In this document: one piece after another, positions 16,592 to 25,295 of the stretch
Numbering within the stretch: the stretch's first letter is position 1
How the letters are laid out: each line of letters opens with the position of its first letter
Source: Bradyrhizobium betae
Lineage (GTDB): Bacteria; Pseudomonadota; Alphaproteobacteria; Rhizobiales; Xanthobacteraceae
DNA: 64,000 nucleotides
Assembly: GCF_008932115.1 (NCBI RefSeq)
Contig: NZ_CP044543.1
Span: 682,001-746,000 of the forward strand
Reading direction: 5' to 3'
Translations under genes and position numbers: made by a program
Notes under the pieces: model-generated
Seen by the model: the letters and a program-made list of their open reading frames with translations, nothing else
The model's database searches: none
What the model was told of the DNA's origin: nothing

Positions 16592-17728
16592 ATGAATAAG
16601 CCCAGCAATACATTCGATATCGCCATCGAGCAGGCGTTCGATTTTCTGTCTCCCGAATACGCGGAGCTGTTCGCCAGCTCGGCCGCGACCGCGTTTCAGC
16701 ATCCGCTCTGGCTGGACAGCCTCTACGCCAAACTCGCCTCCCATGCGGGGGCCAGGCCGCTCGTCGTCGTGGTCCGCCGCCGCGCGACGGGGGCGCTGGC
16801 GATGGTGCTGCCCCTGCTCCGAATCCGCCGCGGTCCGGTCCGCACCGTCGAATTCGCCGATCTGCGTGTCTCCGACTATCTGGCGCCTGTCTGCAGTCCC
16901 GAGGTGTTCTCCAGCCTGCTGGAGGACGAATCTGCATGCGAAGAGATTCGGCGCCTCGTCAGGCCGTTCGACCTGCTGCGCATGACCAAGCTGCCGGACG
17001 GACGGCTTCCGATCGAAAGTCTCCTGGGCGCACCGCGCCGGGTGTCGATGGATACGAATGCCTACGCGACCGTGCTCGTCGCCCCGTTCGAACAATGGCG
17101 CACGAGCACGCTGGATCGCTCCTATCAGAAAGAGCTCGCAAAGAAATATCGCCAGCTCCAGAAGAAGGGCGCGCTGGACTTTTCATGCTGTGACGGCAGC
17201 GCCTCCATTCTCGAAGCGATGGACGCGATGAAGCAGTTTCGTGGCCCTCGGTTTCAGGCCCAGGGCGACGGAGACCTGCTGCAGCGTCCCGAATATTACG
17301 ACTTCTATTCCGGCATCGCGCTCAGCGGCCTCGGCTCGTTCGTCCGGCTCTATGCCATGAAGATGGACGGCAACGTGATCGCAGCCGTGCTGGGCCTGTG
17401 CCACCGCGGCAGCTTCCTCATCATCATGAGCGCCTTCGATATCGCGGGGTACAAGAGCCAATCCCTGGGATCGCTGATGTTCGAGCAGGTCGCGAGGGAT
17501 TGCATCGAGCGCGGCGATCAGATGCTCGACTTCACCATTGGCGACGAGCCCTACAAGAAATTGTTCGGTGGGCAGCCTTCGCCGATGTGGATGGTGACGC
17601 AGGCCGGCAGCACCGCGGGTGCCATCAGCCTGTTCGCGCTGAAACAGGCGCCCTGGCTCAAGCTGGCGGCCAAGCGGCTATCGGATTTCAGGCTCCTGCC
17701 GGCCCGCACCCCAACGCCCACGCGGTGA
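16592..17728 (+). CDS. CelD/FemAB-type GNAT acetyltransferase (polysaccharide locus)
   Basis: 378 residues. The N-terminal part (ELFASSAATAFQHPLWLDSL, then RPLVVVVRRRATGALAMVLP) and C-terminal part (LYAMKMDGNVIAAVLGLCHR, SLGSLMFEQVARDCIERGDQ, LDFTIGDEPYKKLFG) match the BioF2-like/Acetyltransf_6 architecture of CelD proteins. In rhizobia and acetobacters these are linked to cellulose or exopolysaccharide modification. Cytoplasmic, using acetyl-CoA or another acyl donor. The D-F-x-x-G-D-E-P-Y-K-x-x-F segment is a family hallmark. It begins the polysaccharide block running to 23.7 kb. Confidence 0.85.
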   Translation: MNKPSNTFDIAIEQAFDFLSPEYAELFASSAATAFQHPLWLDSLYAKLASHAGARPLVVVVRRRATGALAMVLPLLRIRRGPVRTVEFADLRVSDYLAPVCSPEVFSSLLEDESACEEIRRLVRPFDLLRMTKLPDGRLPIESLLGAPRRVSMDTNAYATVLVAPFEQWRTSTLDRSYQKELAKKYRQLQKKGALDFSCCDGSASILEAMDAMKQFRGPRFQAQGDGDLLQRPEYYDFYSGIALSGLGSFVRLYAMKMDGNVIAAVLGLCHRGSFLIIMSAFDIAGYKSQSLGSLMFEQVARDCIERGDQMLDFTIGDEPYKKLFGGQPSPMWMVTQAGSTAGAISLFALKQAPWLKLAAKRLSDFRLLPARTPTPTR

Positions 17729-17755
17729 TCGGCGGCGGGCAAGAGGGCGCCGAAT

Positions 17756-18979
17756 TCAGGCGCGCAGCACGCCGCGAACCCGTCCAAGCCAGCCCGGATG
17801 CATCTGATCGACGCGATGCGTGAGACTGCGCCGCAGGAAATGCAGGCGCCGCCGCACATCCCATCCGATATCGCTGCGGGACGTCAGGGCCTGACGAAAG
17901 CGCGCCATCTTCAGCGATCGCTGATCTGCCGCGACCTTGTCGAGATCGGAATAGAACTGCGATATCTTCTCGGTGCCCATGCCCGCGCTTGCGAGCCAAC
18001 GCGGCGCGTACTCGGTGCAGAGACGATCGACGTCCACCAGCAGGCGGGCGACGCCCGTGCCGGCGGCAGGACAATTGGTCTGGAACGCATCGCCGATGAG
18101 GACGATTCCGGGCTGCAGATGTCCTTCCACCACGGTCAGGTCCATCACCCAGTTTTGAACCTTGTCGGTCACGCGGAAGTCGCCGAGATAAGGCCATAGT
18201 CCCGGCAGCAGGCGCAGAACGGTCGCCTCTGGTTCGCGGCGCAACTCGCGCATGATCGGATCGGTCGGATCGCGGAACATGAAGAGATTGGCCCGCATGC
18301 CCGATGGCACGGGAAACAGGCTGAGATAGTCGATCCCATCGGCCGTTCGCTCGCCATAACAGGTCAGCGCCTCGAAATCGAACGGCGTGCCGTCCTTGCG
18401 GGCGATCGTGAAGCCGAATGAAACGGAGTGGCGTTCGGCCAGCACGCGCCGCCTGATGCCGAGCTTGTAGCCGAGCGCGCTCGCCATGCCGGTGGCGAGA
18501 ACGACCAGGCGTGCGTCCAGGCGTTTTCCGGAGGCAAGCTCGATGTGCTGGACATCGTCGCTGCAGCTGATTGCGGTGACTTCGTCGACGATCAGACTGG
18601 ACGGATCAGGCAACTGGCTGCGCGCCATCGCCACGAGATTGGCGTAGGGAAGTCCGTAGGCTTGGCCGACGCTGACATCGACCACCTTGCCTTCCCGGAT
18701 ATTGAGCACCTGATCATACCGACAGGCGACGTTCGCGAGCGCATCGAGGAAGCCGAGCTTGCGGAACATCTCCAGCTGCTGGCCGCCGATCTTCTCGACC
18801 CGGAATTCGTCCGGATGCACCGCGCGCTTGTCGACGAGAACGACGCGGTGCCCTGCCCGCGCAAGCACGGCAGCGGCAAGCGATCCTGCGAGGCCACCGC
18901 CGACGATCGCAATATCGGCGATAATGGTCGCGGTTCCGGCAATATCGCCCGGCTCGGTCACGGCTCTATCCGTCGTCAT
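17756..18979 (-). CDS. FAD-dependent oxidoreductase (aromatic-hydroxylase/halogenase-like fold)
   Basis: 407 residues. The N-terminal dinucleotide motif DIAIVGGGLAGSLAAAVLAR sits at about residues 22-41, LVDKRAVHPDEFRVEKIGGQ follows, and the second FAD motif VLIGDAFQTNCPAAGTGVAR lies near 300-320, the G-D-A-x-x-x-x-x-P-x-x-G-x-G form of group A flavin monooxygenases. The substrate is not recognisable. I start at 18979 (MTTDRAVTE) because the 38 upstream in-frame residues are not family-like. It is convergent with the acetyltransferase gene (27-base gap) and may modify a polysaccharide or lipid precursor of the neighbouring cluster, but that is inference. Confidence 0.82.
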   Translation of the reverse strand: MTTDRAVTEPGDIAGTATIIADIAIVGGGLAGSLAAAVLARAGHRVVLVDKRAVHPDEFRVEKIGGQQLEMFRKLGFLDALANVACRYDQVLNIREGKVVDVSVGQAYGLPYANLVAMARSQLPDPSSLIVDEVTAISCSDDVQHIELASGKRLDARLVVLATGMASALGYKLGIRRRVLAERHSVSFGFTIARKDGTPFDFEALTCYGERTADGIDYLSLFPVPSGMRANLFMFRDPTDPIMRELRREPEATVLRLLPGLWPYLGDFRVTDKVQNWVMDLTVVEGHLQPGIVLIGDAFQTNCPAAGTGVARLLVDVDRLCTEYAPRWLASAGMGTEKISQFYSDLDKVAADQRSLKMARFRQALTSRSDIGWDVRRRLHFLRRSLTHRVDQMHPGWLGRVRGVLRA

Positions 18980-19417
18980 GATCTGGGCTCCACGGTCAAC
19001 TGTGGTTCCATGTGCAATTCTCTCGCCTGATGTCGTATCGCAGCGCCGGAGGCGATCATTTCCGAAGATCGAGGTTAATGGGGTGCGGGACAAACCTGTC
19101 CCGGCATGCGCCTTGCTCAGAACAGTCTTGAAATCCCGCTCTCTCGTCCGATCGGCCGCGCCAATCCCTTTTCAAGGACCATTCCGATACTGGAACAGCC
19201 GCACACCGACCGGCCGCGCCTCCGGACGCGCGTCAGTGCAGCATCGATCCGGGACAGGCGGAACGCAGCTGTTCCATGGTGACGCAGCAACTTGCGACTT
19301 TCGTCGACCACAGCTGACTGGCACAACGGAGCGCGCATTAACACTCGCGATTTCCCGGCATGCTAGGTTGGCGCCGTACTTGAAACCGGTATCTTCGGGG
19401 GACGCCCCGTATTTTCC
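18980..19417. other. divergent intergenic region
   Basis: 438 bases between the FAD oxidoreductase and flippase genes, presumably carrying both promoters. A perfect inverted repeat CGGGACA/TGTCCCG with a 4-base loop lies at 19086-19103 and could be an operator or a leader hairpin. Nothing else is recognisable and no credible ORF is present. Confidence 0.5.
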
Positions 19418-20764
19418 ATGATCGATTCCATTGTTCAGTTTCTGCGGCGCGACGTGACGCGCGGTGTGGTCGGGACCATCCTGCTCAAGGTTGGCAGCGG
19501 CGCACTCGCCTTTGCGTTGTTCTCGCTCGCGGCACGAACGATGACACCGGACGGTTTCGGCATCTTTGCGACCTGGCTTTCGGTAGCGCAGATCGCGGCG
19601 GTGGTGGGGCTGGTCGGCCAGGAATCGCTGCTGGTGAGATTCCTGAACGAGTATCAGGTCGGAGACAGGCCCGACCTCACCAAAGGCGTCCTCCTCTCGA
19701 GTTTGAAGATCGCCTGCGTCGCGATGCTGATCGCGATCGCCGCAGTCGCACTGATCGCGAATTTCCGGGGCGATTGGTGGCTGCTGATTCTGGCGGTCTC
19801 GGCCTACACGGCCGTGAGCGCCGGACTGATGCTTGGCAGCCAGATCGCGCGTTCGCTGGTCAGCATTCTCATGGGGGAAGGCAACCGCGAGCTCTTCTGG
19901 CGGGTGATCGTGGTCCTGTTCCTGCTCGCGATGCTGTTCGGCCACAAGCAGCTCGATCCCACCGAGCTGATCGCGGTGATGACGATCGCGATGTCGTTGG
20001 GCCTGGTGGCGCAGATCGTTGCGATCGCGCGGGCGCTGCCGGATCTGCGCGGCACGACCGCGCGTTCAGAGCGATCGCGCTGGCGATCGAGCTCGTTTCA
20101 TTTCTGGGTTGCCTCGATCCTCGAAGTGGCAAACCAGTATTTCGACGTCATTCTGGTCTACTGGATGATGGATCCCGCGACCGCCGGCATCTACTTTGCG
20201 GCATCGCGCCTCGCCAACATCTTCGCCATGCTGTCCGCCGCGTTGTACACGTTCGGCGCGCGCCGGCTTCCTTCGCTGTACTTCAGCAAGAACCACCGGG
20301 AATTCGAGCGAACGTTGCAGCTGATGGCGGAGGTGACCGCGCTCTGCGTGGCCGCAGGCCTCGCCCTGATCTGGATTGGCGGCCCCTATCTTCTCAATTT
20401 ATTCGGGCCACATTTCACCGCGCAACACTCCGTCCTGATCGTGCTCGCGATCGGCACGGCCATCCAGGCCGCGGGCGGTCCATCCGCGGCGATCCTGCAG
20501 CTGACCGGCCATGAGCGCATCTACGTCCCGGTCGTCGCCGCGAACGTCGCGCTGCGACTGGTCGGGTTTGTCGTCCTGATTCCCTGGCTCGGCGTGCTGG
20601 GTGCCGCGATCGCAGCAACCGTGTCGCTGGCCCTCACCACCGTCGCCCTCAACATCCTGTGCCGACGGCGAACCGGGGTCGATCCTTCGGTTCTCGTGCT
20701 TCTGCGCTTCTCTGCATGGAAGCGAGGAAGCTACGCGGTCCGCGGCGCAGACTCTGCCGAATAG
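19418..20764 (+). CDS. oligosaccharide flippase family protein (Wzx-like)
   Basis: 448 residues, almost entirely hydrophobic, with about 12 predicted membrane segments starting LLKVGSGALAFALFSLAART then MTPDGFGIFATWLSVAQIAA. That first-helix pattern followed by P-x-x-F-G is characteristic of PST/MATE-like polysaccharide flippases, which move lipid-linked oligosaccharide across the inner membrane. The C-terminal half (LIVLAIGTAIQAAGGPSAAI, LQLTGHERIYVPVVAANVA) matches. Its position next to a glycosyltransferase and an acetyltransferase supports a surface-glycan role. Confidence 0.88.
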   Translation: MIDSIVQFLRRDVTRGVVGTILLKVGSGALAFALFSLAARTMTPDGFGIFATWLSVAQIAAVVGLVGQESLLVRFLNEYQVGDRPDLTKGVLLSSLKIACVAMLIAIAAVALIANFRGDWWLLILAVSAYTAVSAGLMLGSQIARSLVSILMGEGNRELFWRVIVVLFLLAMLFGHKQLDPTELIAVMTIAMSLGLVAQIVAIARALPDLRGTTARSERSRWRSSSFHFWVASILEVANQYFDVILVYWMMDPATAGIYFAASRLANIFAMLSAALYTFGARRLPSLYFSKNHREFERTLQLMAEVTALCVAAGLALIWIGGPYLLNLFGPHFTAQHSVLIVLAIGTAIQAAGGPSAAILQLTGHERIYVPVVAANVALRLVGFVVLIPWLGVLGAAIAATVSLALTTVALNILCRRRTGVDPSVLVLLRFSAWKRGSYAVRGADSAE

Positions 20765-20950
20765 GCGCGCACACGGCCAATTGGTTAACGAAAGCGCTGC
20801 ACGCTATCCCGAAATCCGCGCAAAGCCGGCCAATGGGCAGGTTCCGCATTAACTCCGTTTGTCACTAGTCGATGTCTGCCCCGGGCCTGCGTGATAGGTA
20901 CGGGGTTAAGAAGGTGAAGAATTCGTTTCTTTTTTAGCGGGTCGGAATCC

Positions 20951-22120
20951 GTGCTCCACTACCAGCCGAACAAGGACGAGACAACCGCGACAGCGCTTGC
21001 GCAGCCGAACGGCGGCGAGCGAAAGCTGCACGTGCTTCTCGTCCAGACCCAGGCCGAGAACGCGGGGGCGCAGGAAATCTCGAGACTGCTGGGCGCCGGC
21101 CTCTCCGCGCGCGGCCATCGCGTCTCCAACCTGTTTTTCTTCCGCAAATCGGACTCGTTCGACGAGCCGCCGGACACGTTCTACTGCGCGACGAGCCGGC
21201 CCGGAAATCCGCTGGCGCTGCTGCGCATGCTGTGGACGCTCGGCGGCCACATCAAGACGATCAGGCCCGACGCCGTCCTGACATTCCAGCATTTTGGCAA
21301 CGTCATCGGCGCAGGCATGACGCGCCTCGTCAGCCGCGCGCCGGTTGTCGCCAACCAGGTTTCATCCGCGCTGGCGATGAGCTGGCCGGTCCGCACCGCC
21401 GACATCGCCATGGGCAGCATCGGCTTCTTCGACCGCATCACGCTCAACTCGAAGGACATGGAGCGCGAATATTCGCGTTACCCTCGGGCCTACCGGTCGC
21501 GCATGGTGCATGTCCCGCACGGCTTCGAAGACAAGGCGCTTATCCTGTCGAAGGACGCCGCGCGGCAAAGTTTCAATCTGCCGCCGGACTGCGTCCTGCT
21601 CGGATGCGCGGCGAGGCTGCACCCTCACAAACGGCTCGATGCGGCAATACGCCTGTTGCCGGATGAACCATCCTGGCACCTCGCGCTGGCCGGCCAGGGG
21701 GCCGACGAGACGCGGCTGAGGCAGCTCGCAGATTCCCTGAAGGTCTCGGACAGATTGCATCTGCTCGGCGAAATCGCTCCGCGTCAGATCGCCGGTTTTC
21801 TCGCCTGCCTCGACGTGTTCGTGTTTCCGACGCAGGCCGAAACCTTTGGTCTGGCCGCGGTCGAAGCCGCGAACGCCGGCGTTCCTTCCGTCGTCACGGA
21901 TCTCCCCATATTGCGCGAGGTTCTGTCCTTCGAAGGAAAGCCGACGGCGCTCTTTGTTGACACATCGGATCAGAAGAAGCTGGCGGCTGCCGTCTCCAGG
22001 CTCCTGTCCGACCAAGCACTGAGCGCCGAACTGCAAGACAACGCCAAAGGCCTGAGGTTGCGCTATTCGGTCGACGCGATGGTGGAGGAATACGTTCGAA
22101 TCCTCGGCCAGGTGATCTGA
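20951..22120 (+). CDS. glycosyltransferase family 4 protein
   Basis: 389 residues, GT-B fold. The N-terminal acceptor half begins KLHVLLVQTQAENAGAQEIS (the G-A-x-x-x-x-x-x-L loop), and DAVLTFQHFGNVIGAG follows. The donor half has LLGCAARLHPHKRLDAAIRL, LALAGQGADETRLRQLADSL, LHLLGEIAPRQIAGFLACLD and the EX7E-type FPTQAETFGLAAVEAANAG. The family transfers a sugar from a nucleotide donor with retention. The start is a GTG at 20951; no ATG upstream is in frame. Followed after 14 bases by the next gene, with which it is likely co-transcribed. Confidence 0.92.
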   Translation: MLHYQPNKDETTATALAQPNGGERKLHVLLVQTQAENAGAQEISRLLGAGLSARGHRVSNLFFFRKSDSFDEPPDTFYCATSRPGNPLALLRMLWTLGGHIKTIRPDAVLTFQHFGNVIGAGMTRLVSRAPVVANQVSSALAMSWPVRTADIAMGSIGFFDRITLNSKDMEREYSRYPRAYRSRMVHVPHGFEDKALILSKDAARQSFNLPPDCVLLGCAARLHPHKRLDAAIRLLPDEPSWHLALAGQGADETRLRQLADSLKVSDRLHLLGEIAPRQIAGFLACLDVFVFPTQAETFGLAAVEAANAGVPSVVTDLPILREVLSFEGKPTALFVDTSDQKKLAAAVSRLLSDQALSAELQDNAKGLRLRYSVDAMVEEYVRILGQVI

Positions 22121-22134
22121 CCCGATGCGCCGGA

Positions 22135-23682
22135 ATGGATTGGCTCGACATGATCATCGAGTTTCGCTGCGAACGTGAACATGCGCGGCGGTGGATGCAC
22201 CGCGAGACGCTGTCGATCGATGGCCGGGACGTTCCAATTCAGATCGCGTGGACGACGACCACGGAGCCTCGGCCCGCAGGTCTCGACGCGCTGTTCGGGC
22301 TCGAGCGCCTGGTGCTGCACAAGGGCAAGCCCGGCGGCGCCGACAGGCTGACGATCATTCCGGAGCAGATGCAGACGCGCACCGGAGCGGCCGACGTGGT
22401 CGTCGACTTCACCAGCGCCGCGCGCGATCCGAACAGCGCGGCGAAATTGTATCTGCGCCCGTTGTTCAATGGGACCGCTGGCGAGAACGCCGCGCTCGCC
22501 GCCATTCTCGGCGGTGACTTGCCCGTCATCGAGATCGTCAACGAGATCGATGGAGCGGTGCTCGATCGCGGCCACCCCTCCGCGGAAATCGCAGCCAGCC
22601 TGAGCGGCGGGCTCGAGACGGTCACGGCGCGAACACTGACCATGGTGGCGGCGATTCTATCCGGAAGGCCACGCATCGTGCCGCAGCTGGCGCGTCCCGC
22701 GCGGAGCGGCAACGGGCGTGGACCGGCAGCCTATGTCGTGCGCGGCCTCGCCGTATCGATCGCCAAGGAGATCTATCGCCTCTGCTGCTATGCCCCGCAT
22801 TGGCACGTCGGATGGCGCTTCAATGATGGCGCCGGCGTCTGGCAGACCGGCGATCTCTCCGGACCCAATTGGAACGTGCTGGGCGATCCCGGAAACCATT
22901 TCTACGCCGATCCCTTTCCCATCACCTGGCAGGGGCGAACGTTCGTCTTCTTTGAAGACCTCGATCACCGGGTCGGAAAAGGCATCATCTCGGCGATCGA
23001 GTTCGGCGACACCGGACCGGTCCGCGACGTCGTGCCCGTGCTGGAGGAGCCCTGGCATCTCTCCTATCCATTCCTGATCGAGGACGACGGCGAGTTGTGG
23101 ATGATCCCGGAGAGTTCGCTCCACGGGGACGTCGCGCTCTACAAATGCGTCCGGTTTCCGGACAAATGGGAGCGGCACGCGACGCTGCTCTCCGGCCTCG
23201 AGCTCGCCGACGCGACGATCACGCGGCACAACGGGCTGAACTATCTGTTCGGGGCCTGGCGCGACGGAACCGGCGGCTATTCGGATTCGCTGGCGATCTA
23301 CTACGCCGACCGCCTGCACGGCCCCTGGACGCCCCATGCCAGCACCCCGGTCCTGATCGACCGCGCGAGCACGCGGCCGGCGGGGAATTTCGTCACCATC
23401 GACGGCAAATTGTGGCGGCCGGTGCAGGATTGCGCCGACGGATATGGTGCGGCGCTCGCTTTGGCGGAGATCGTCGAACTGTCGCCGACGACGTTCAAGC
23501 AGATAGTCCGCCACTCGCTCAAGCCCGGACCGCTGTGGCCGGGCCGAAAGCTGCACACGCTGAACCGCTGCGGCCGGCTCGAGGTGATCGACGGATCGCG
23601 GGTCCAACCCAAGACCCGCGCCTTCGCCGGCAAACTCCCAGCGGCGGTCTTGCCGACGCGGACCAGCCCGCGCACGGCCTGA
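22135..23682 (+). CDS. formyltransferase-like/beta-propeller protein related to GINT1 glycosyltransferase
   Basis: 515 residues in two parts. Residues 1 to about 200 look like a degenerate formyltransferase-type Rossmann region seen in bacterial members of this family (VVDFTSAARDPNSAAKLYLR, then ENAALAAILGGDLPVIEIVN). From about 245 to 480 there is a five-bladed beta-propeller with the family's repeating signals: GNHFYADPFPITWQGRTFVF, EPWHLSYPFLIEDDGELWMI-PES, and GAWRDGTGGYSDSLAIYYAD. The latter half resembles the N-terminal domain named after plant glucosamine inositolphosphorylceramide transferase and GH43-like propellers. Substrate unknown; context says surface glycan or glycolipid. Confidence 0.75.
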   Translation: MDWLDMIIEFRCEREHARRWMHRETLSIDGRDVPIQIAWTTTTEPRPAGLDALFGLERLVLHKGKPGGADRLTIIPEQMQTRTGAADVVVDFTSAARDPNSAAKLYLRPLFNGTAGENAALAAILGGDLPVIEIVNEIDGAVLDRGHPSAEIAASLSGGLETVTARTLTMVAAILSGRPRIVPQLARPARSGNGRGPAAYVVRGLAVSIAKEIYRLCCYAPHWHVGWRFNDGAGVWQTGDLSGPNWNVLGDPGNHFYADPFPITWQGRTFVFFEDLDHRVGKGIISAIEFGDTGPVRDVVPVLEEPWHLSYPFLIEDDGELWMIPESSLHGDVALYKCVRFPDKWERHATLLSGLELADATITRHNGLNYLFGAWRDGTGGYSDSLAIYYADRLHGPWTPHASTPVLIDRASTRPAGNFVTIDGKLWRPVQDCADGYGAALALAEIVELSPTTFKQIVRHSLKPGPLWPGRKLHTLNRCGRLEVIDGSRVQPKTRAFAGKLPAAVLPTRTSPRTA

Positions 23683-23701
23683 ACGACCCAAGCCTCTCGC
23701 T

Positions 23702-23950
23702 TTAGAACTGCACCCCGCGCGTCAGGGCGCCGTCGACGACGAGGTTCGTCCCCGTGATGAAGCTCGCGGCGCGGCTGGCGAGGAAGACGGCGGCGTTGGC
23801 CATTTCCTGCGGCGTGCCCATCCGCCCGGTCGGATTGAGTGCCAGCGCGGTCTTGTAGAGCTCGGGATTGTTGTCCTTGATCATGTTCCAGACGCCGCCC
23901 TCGAAATAGGTATTGCCCGGCGAGACCGAGTTGGCGCGAATGCCCTTGCC
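23702..23950 (-). pseudogene. SDR-family oxidoreductase, C-terminal fragment
   Basis: About 82 residues of a short-chain dehydrogenase, beginning GKGIRANSVSPGNTYFEGGV and ending ANAAVFLASRAASFITGTNL then VVDGALTRGVQF. This is the normal SDR C-terminus (R-x-N-x-x-x-P-G through the I-T-G-x-x-x-x-V-D-G). The Rossmann and Y-x-x-x-K parts are gone. Upstream sequence becomes the 3' part of the lysR gene, so a deletion joined two unrelated genes. Confidence 0.85.
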
Positions 23951-24864
23951 GCGTCGATCCAGATTCCCGGCTCTGAATGTTCTCGGATGTGGCTGACGAG
24001 AAAGTCGGAAAACACCCTGATCTTGGCGGGCAGCCGGACGCGGTTCTGATAAGCGATGTTCATGGTGAGCAGCGGCAGCTCCCAACCCATCAGCACGGGC
24101 ACCAGACGGCCGGCCGCGATATCGCTCTGCACAATGTAAAGCGGCTGGATCAGGATGCCGAGCCCGGCGCGCGCGGCACCGCAGATGATCTGCCCGTCAT
24201 TGCTGTCGAGCGTCGGTGCGATCCGGATCGTCTGCGTCGTACTGCCCTGGCTCAGCCGCAGCGAATAGGGATCGTTGGCGAGATTGTAGATCAGCATGTT
24301 GTGGCGGGCGAGATCGGCGGGATGCTCCGGCCGGCCGTGCTTCTCCAGATAGGACGGGGCAGCCGCGAGCACGCGATGCATCTGGCCGATGCGGCGGACG
24401 ATGATGTTGGAATCCGGCTCCTGCTCGCGCGTGCGGATCGCCACGTCGATGCCGGCCTCGATGAAGTCCAGATAGCGGTTTGCGCTGATGATCTGCACGC
24501 TGAGATCGGGATAGAGCGCGCGGAAGGCCGGCAGCATCGGCGCGAGATAGATCATCGCGAAGGACAGCGAGCTCGTCACCCGCAGCATGCCCTTCGGCGA
24601 CAGCGCTCGGTCGGAGACGGCGTCTTCGGCTTCGGCCAACTCGTTCAGAAGCGGGCTGCAGCGCTGCAGCAGCTCCTGCCCCGCTTCGGTCAGCCATTGC
24701 CGGCGCGTGTTGCGCTCGATCAGCCGGACCGCGAGCCGCTCCTCCAGCGCGCTGAGATGGCGGCTGGCAGCCGCGTTCGACATCCGCAGGGTTTCGGCGG
24801 CCTTGGACAGGCTGCCGAGCTCGGCGGTTCTGGAGAAGACTTCGAGTTGGAGCAACCGGTCCAT
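23881..24864 (-). CDS. LysR-type transcriptional regulator with recombinant C-terminus
   Basis: 327 residues. The N-terminal winged helix-turn-helix (LLQLEVFSRTAELGSLSKAA then TLRMSNAAASRHLSALEERL) is intact, followed by the effector domain (MLRVTSSLSFAMIYLAPMLP, IDVAIRTREQEPDSNIIVRR, CGAARAGLGILIQPLYIV). The last 20 or so residues (about 23881-23950) are read out of frame through the SDR fragment, so the native C-terminus is lost; LysR domains often tolerate this. It diverges from the Dabb/maleylacetate reductase operon 107 bases away and is the obvious candidate regulator of that operon. Confidence 0.88.
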   Translation of the reverse strand: MDRLLQLEVFSRTAELGSLSKAAETLRMSNAAASRHLSALEERLAVRLIERNTRRQWLTEAGQELLQRCSPLLNELAEAEDAVSDRALSPKGMLRVTSSLSFAMIYLAPMLPAFRALYPDLSVQIISANRYLDFIEAGIDVAIRTREQEPDSNIIVRRIGQMHRVLAAAPSYLEKHGRPEHPADLARHNMLIYNLANDPYSLRLSQGSTTQTIRIAPTLDSNDGQIICGAARAGLGILIQPLYIVQSDIAAGRLVPVLMGWELPLLTMNIAYQNRVRLPAKIRVFSDFLVSHIREHSEPGIWIDAARAFAPTRSRRAIPISRAASGT

Positions 24865-24971
24865 TTTTGCATAAATCGGAAAAGAGACTTACAAATTTTG
24901 GTCTTTATTTCCACTTTCCGCAAGGCAAAATAGCGCCAACAAAGCACAATGGCAGGCGAGGAAATCAGGAA

Positions 24972-25295
24972 ATGTCGGGCCCGATCAGGCACATCGTGAT
25001 GTGGCGGCTGCGCGGGGAGACCCCTGAGGAGCGCGCCGCGGCCCGCTCCAAGGTCAAGACCCTGTTCGAGGGCCTGCGCGGCCGGATCGACGGCCTCACC
25101 CACATCGAAGTCGGTGTTGACGTCAGCGACGTCGACTATGCCTGCGATGTCGTTCTGTTCTCCGAATTCACCGACCACGCCGCGCTGGCAGCCTATGCCA
25201 ATCACCCCGAACATTTGCGCGTCCGCGAGGCGCTGGGCGACTTGCGGATCGGACGCTTCCAGGTCGATTATCCCATCAAAGAGACCGGCGCATGA
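24972..25295 (+). CDS. Dabb (stress-responsive alpha/beta barrel) family protein
   Basis: 107 residues starting GPIRHIVMWRLRGETPEERA, then FEGLRGRIDGLTHIEVGVDV and CDVVLFSEFTDHAALAAYAN, HPEHLRVREAL. These are the beta-strand and H-P-x-H elements of the dimeric ferredoxin-like Dabb domain. Members in aromatic pathways can act as small cyclases, hydrolases or isomerases. The start at 24972 is chosen because the 35 upstream in-frame residues are not conserved and GGAAATG context begins the domain. Its stop overlaps the next start by four bases, so it is the first gene of the catabolic operon. Confidence 0.88.
   Translation: MSGPIRHIVMWRLRGETPEERAAARSKVKTLFEGLRGRIDGLTHIEVGVDVSDVDYACDVVLFSEFTDHAALAAYANHPEHLRVREALGDLRIGRFQVDYPIKETGA

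Noticed and set aside
16381..16599. 72-codon ORF in the gap before the acetyltransferase gene
   Set aside because: TTG start, no ribosome site, no protein-like pattern.
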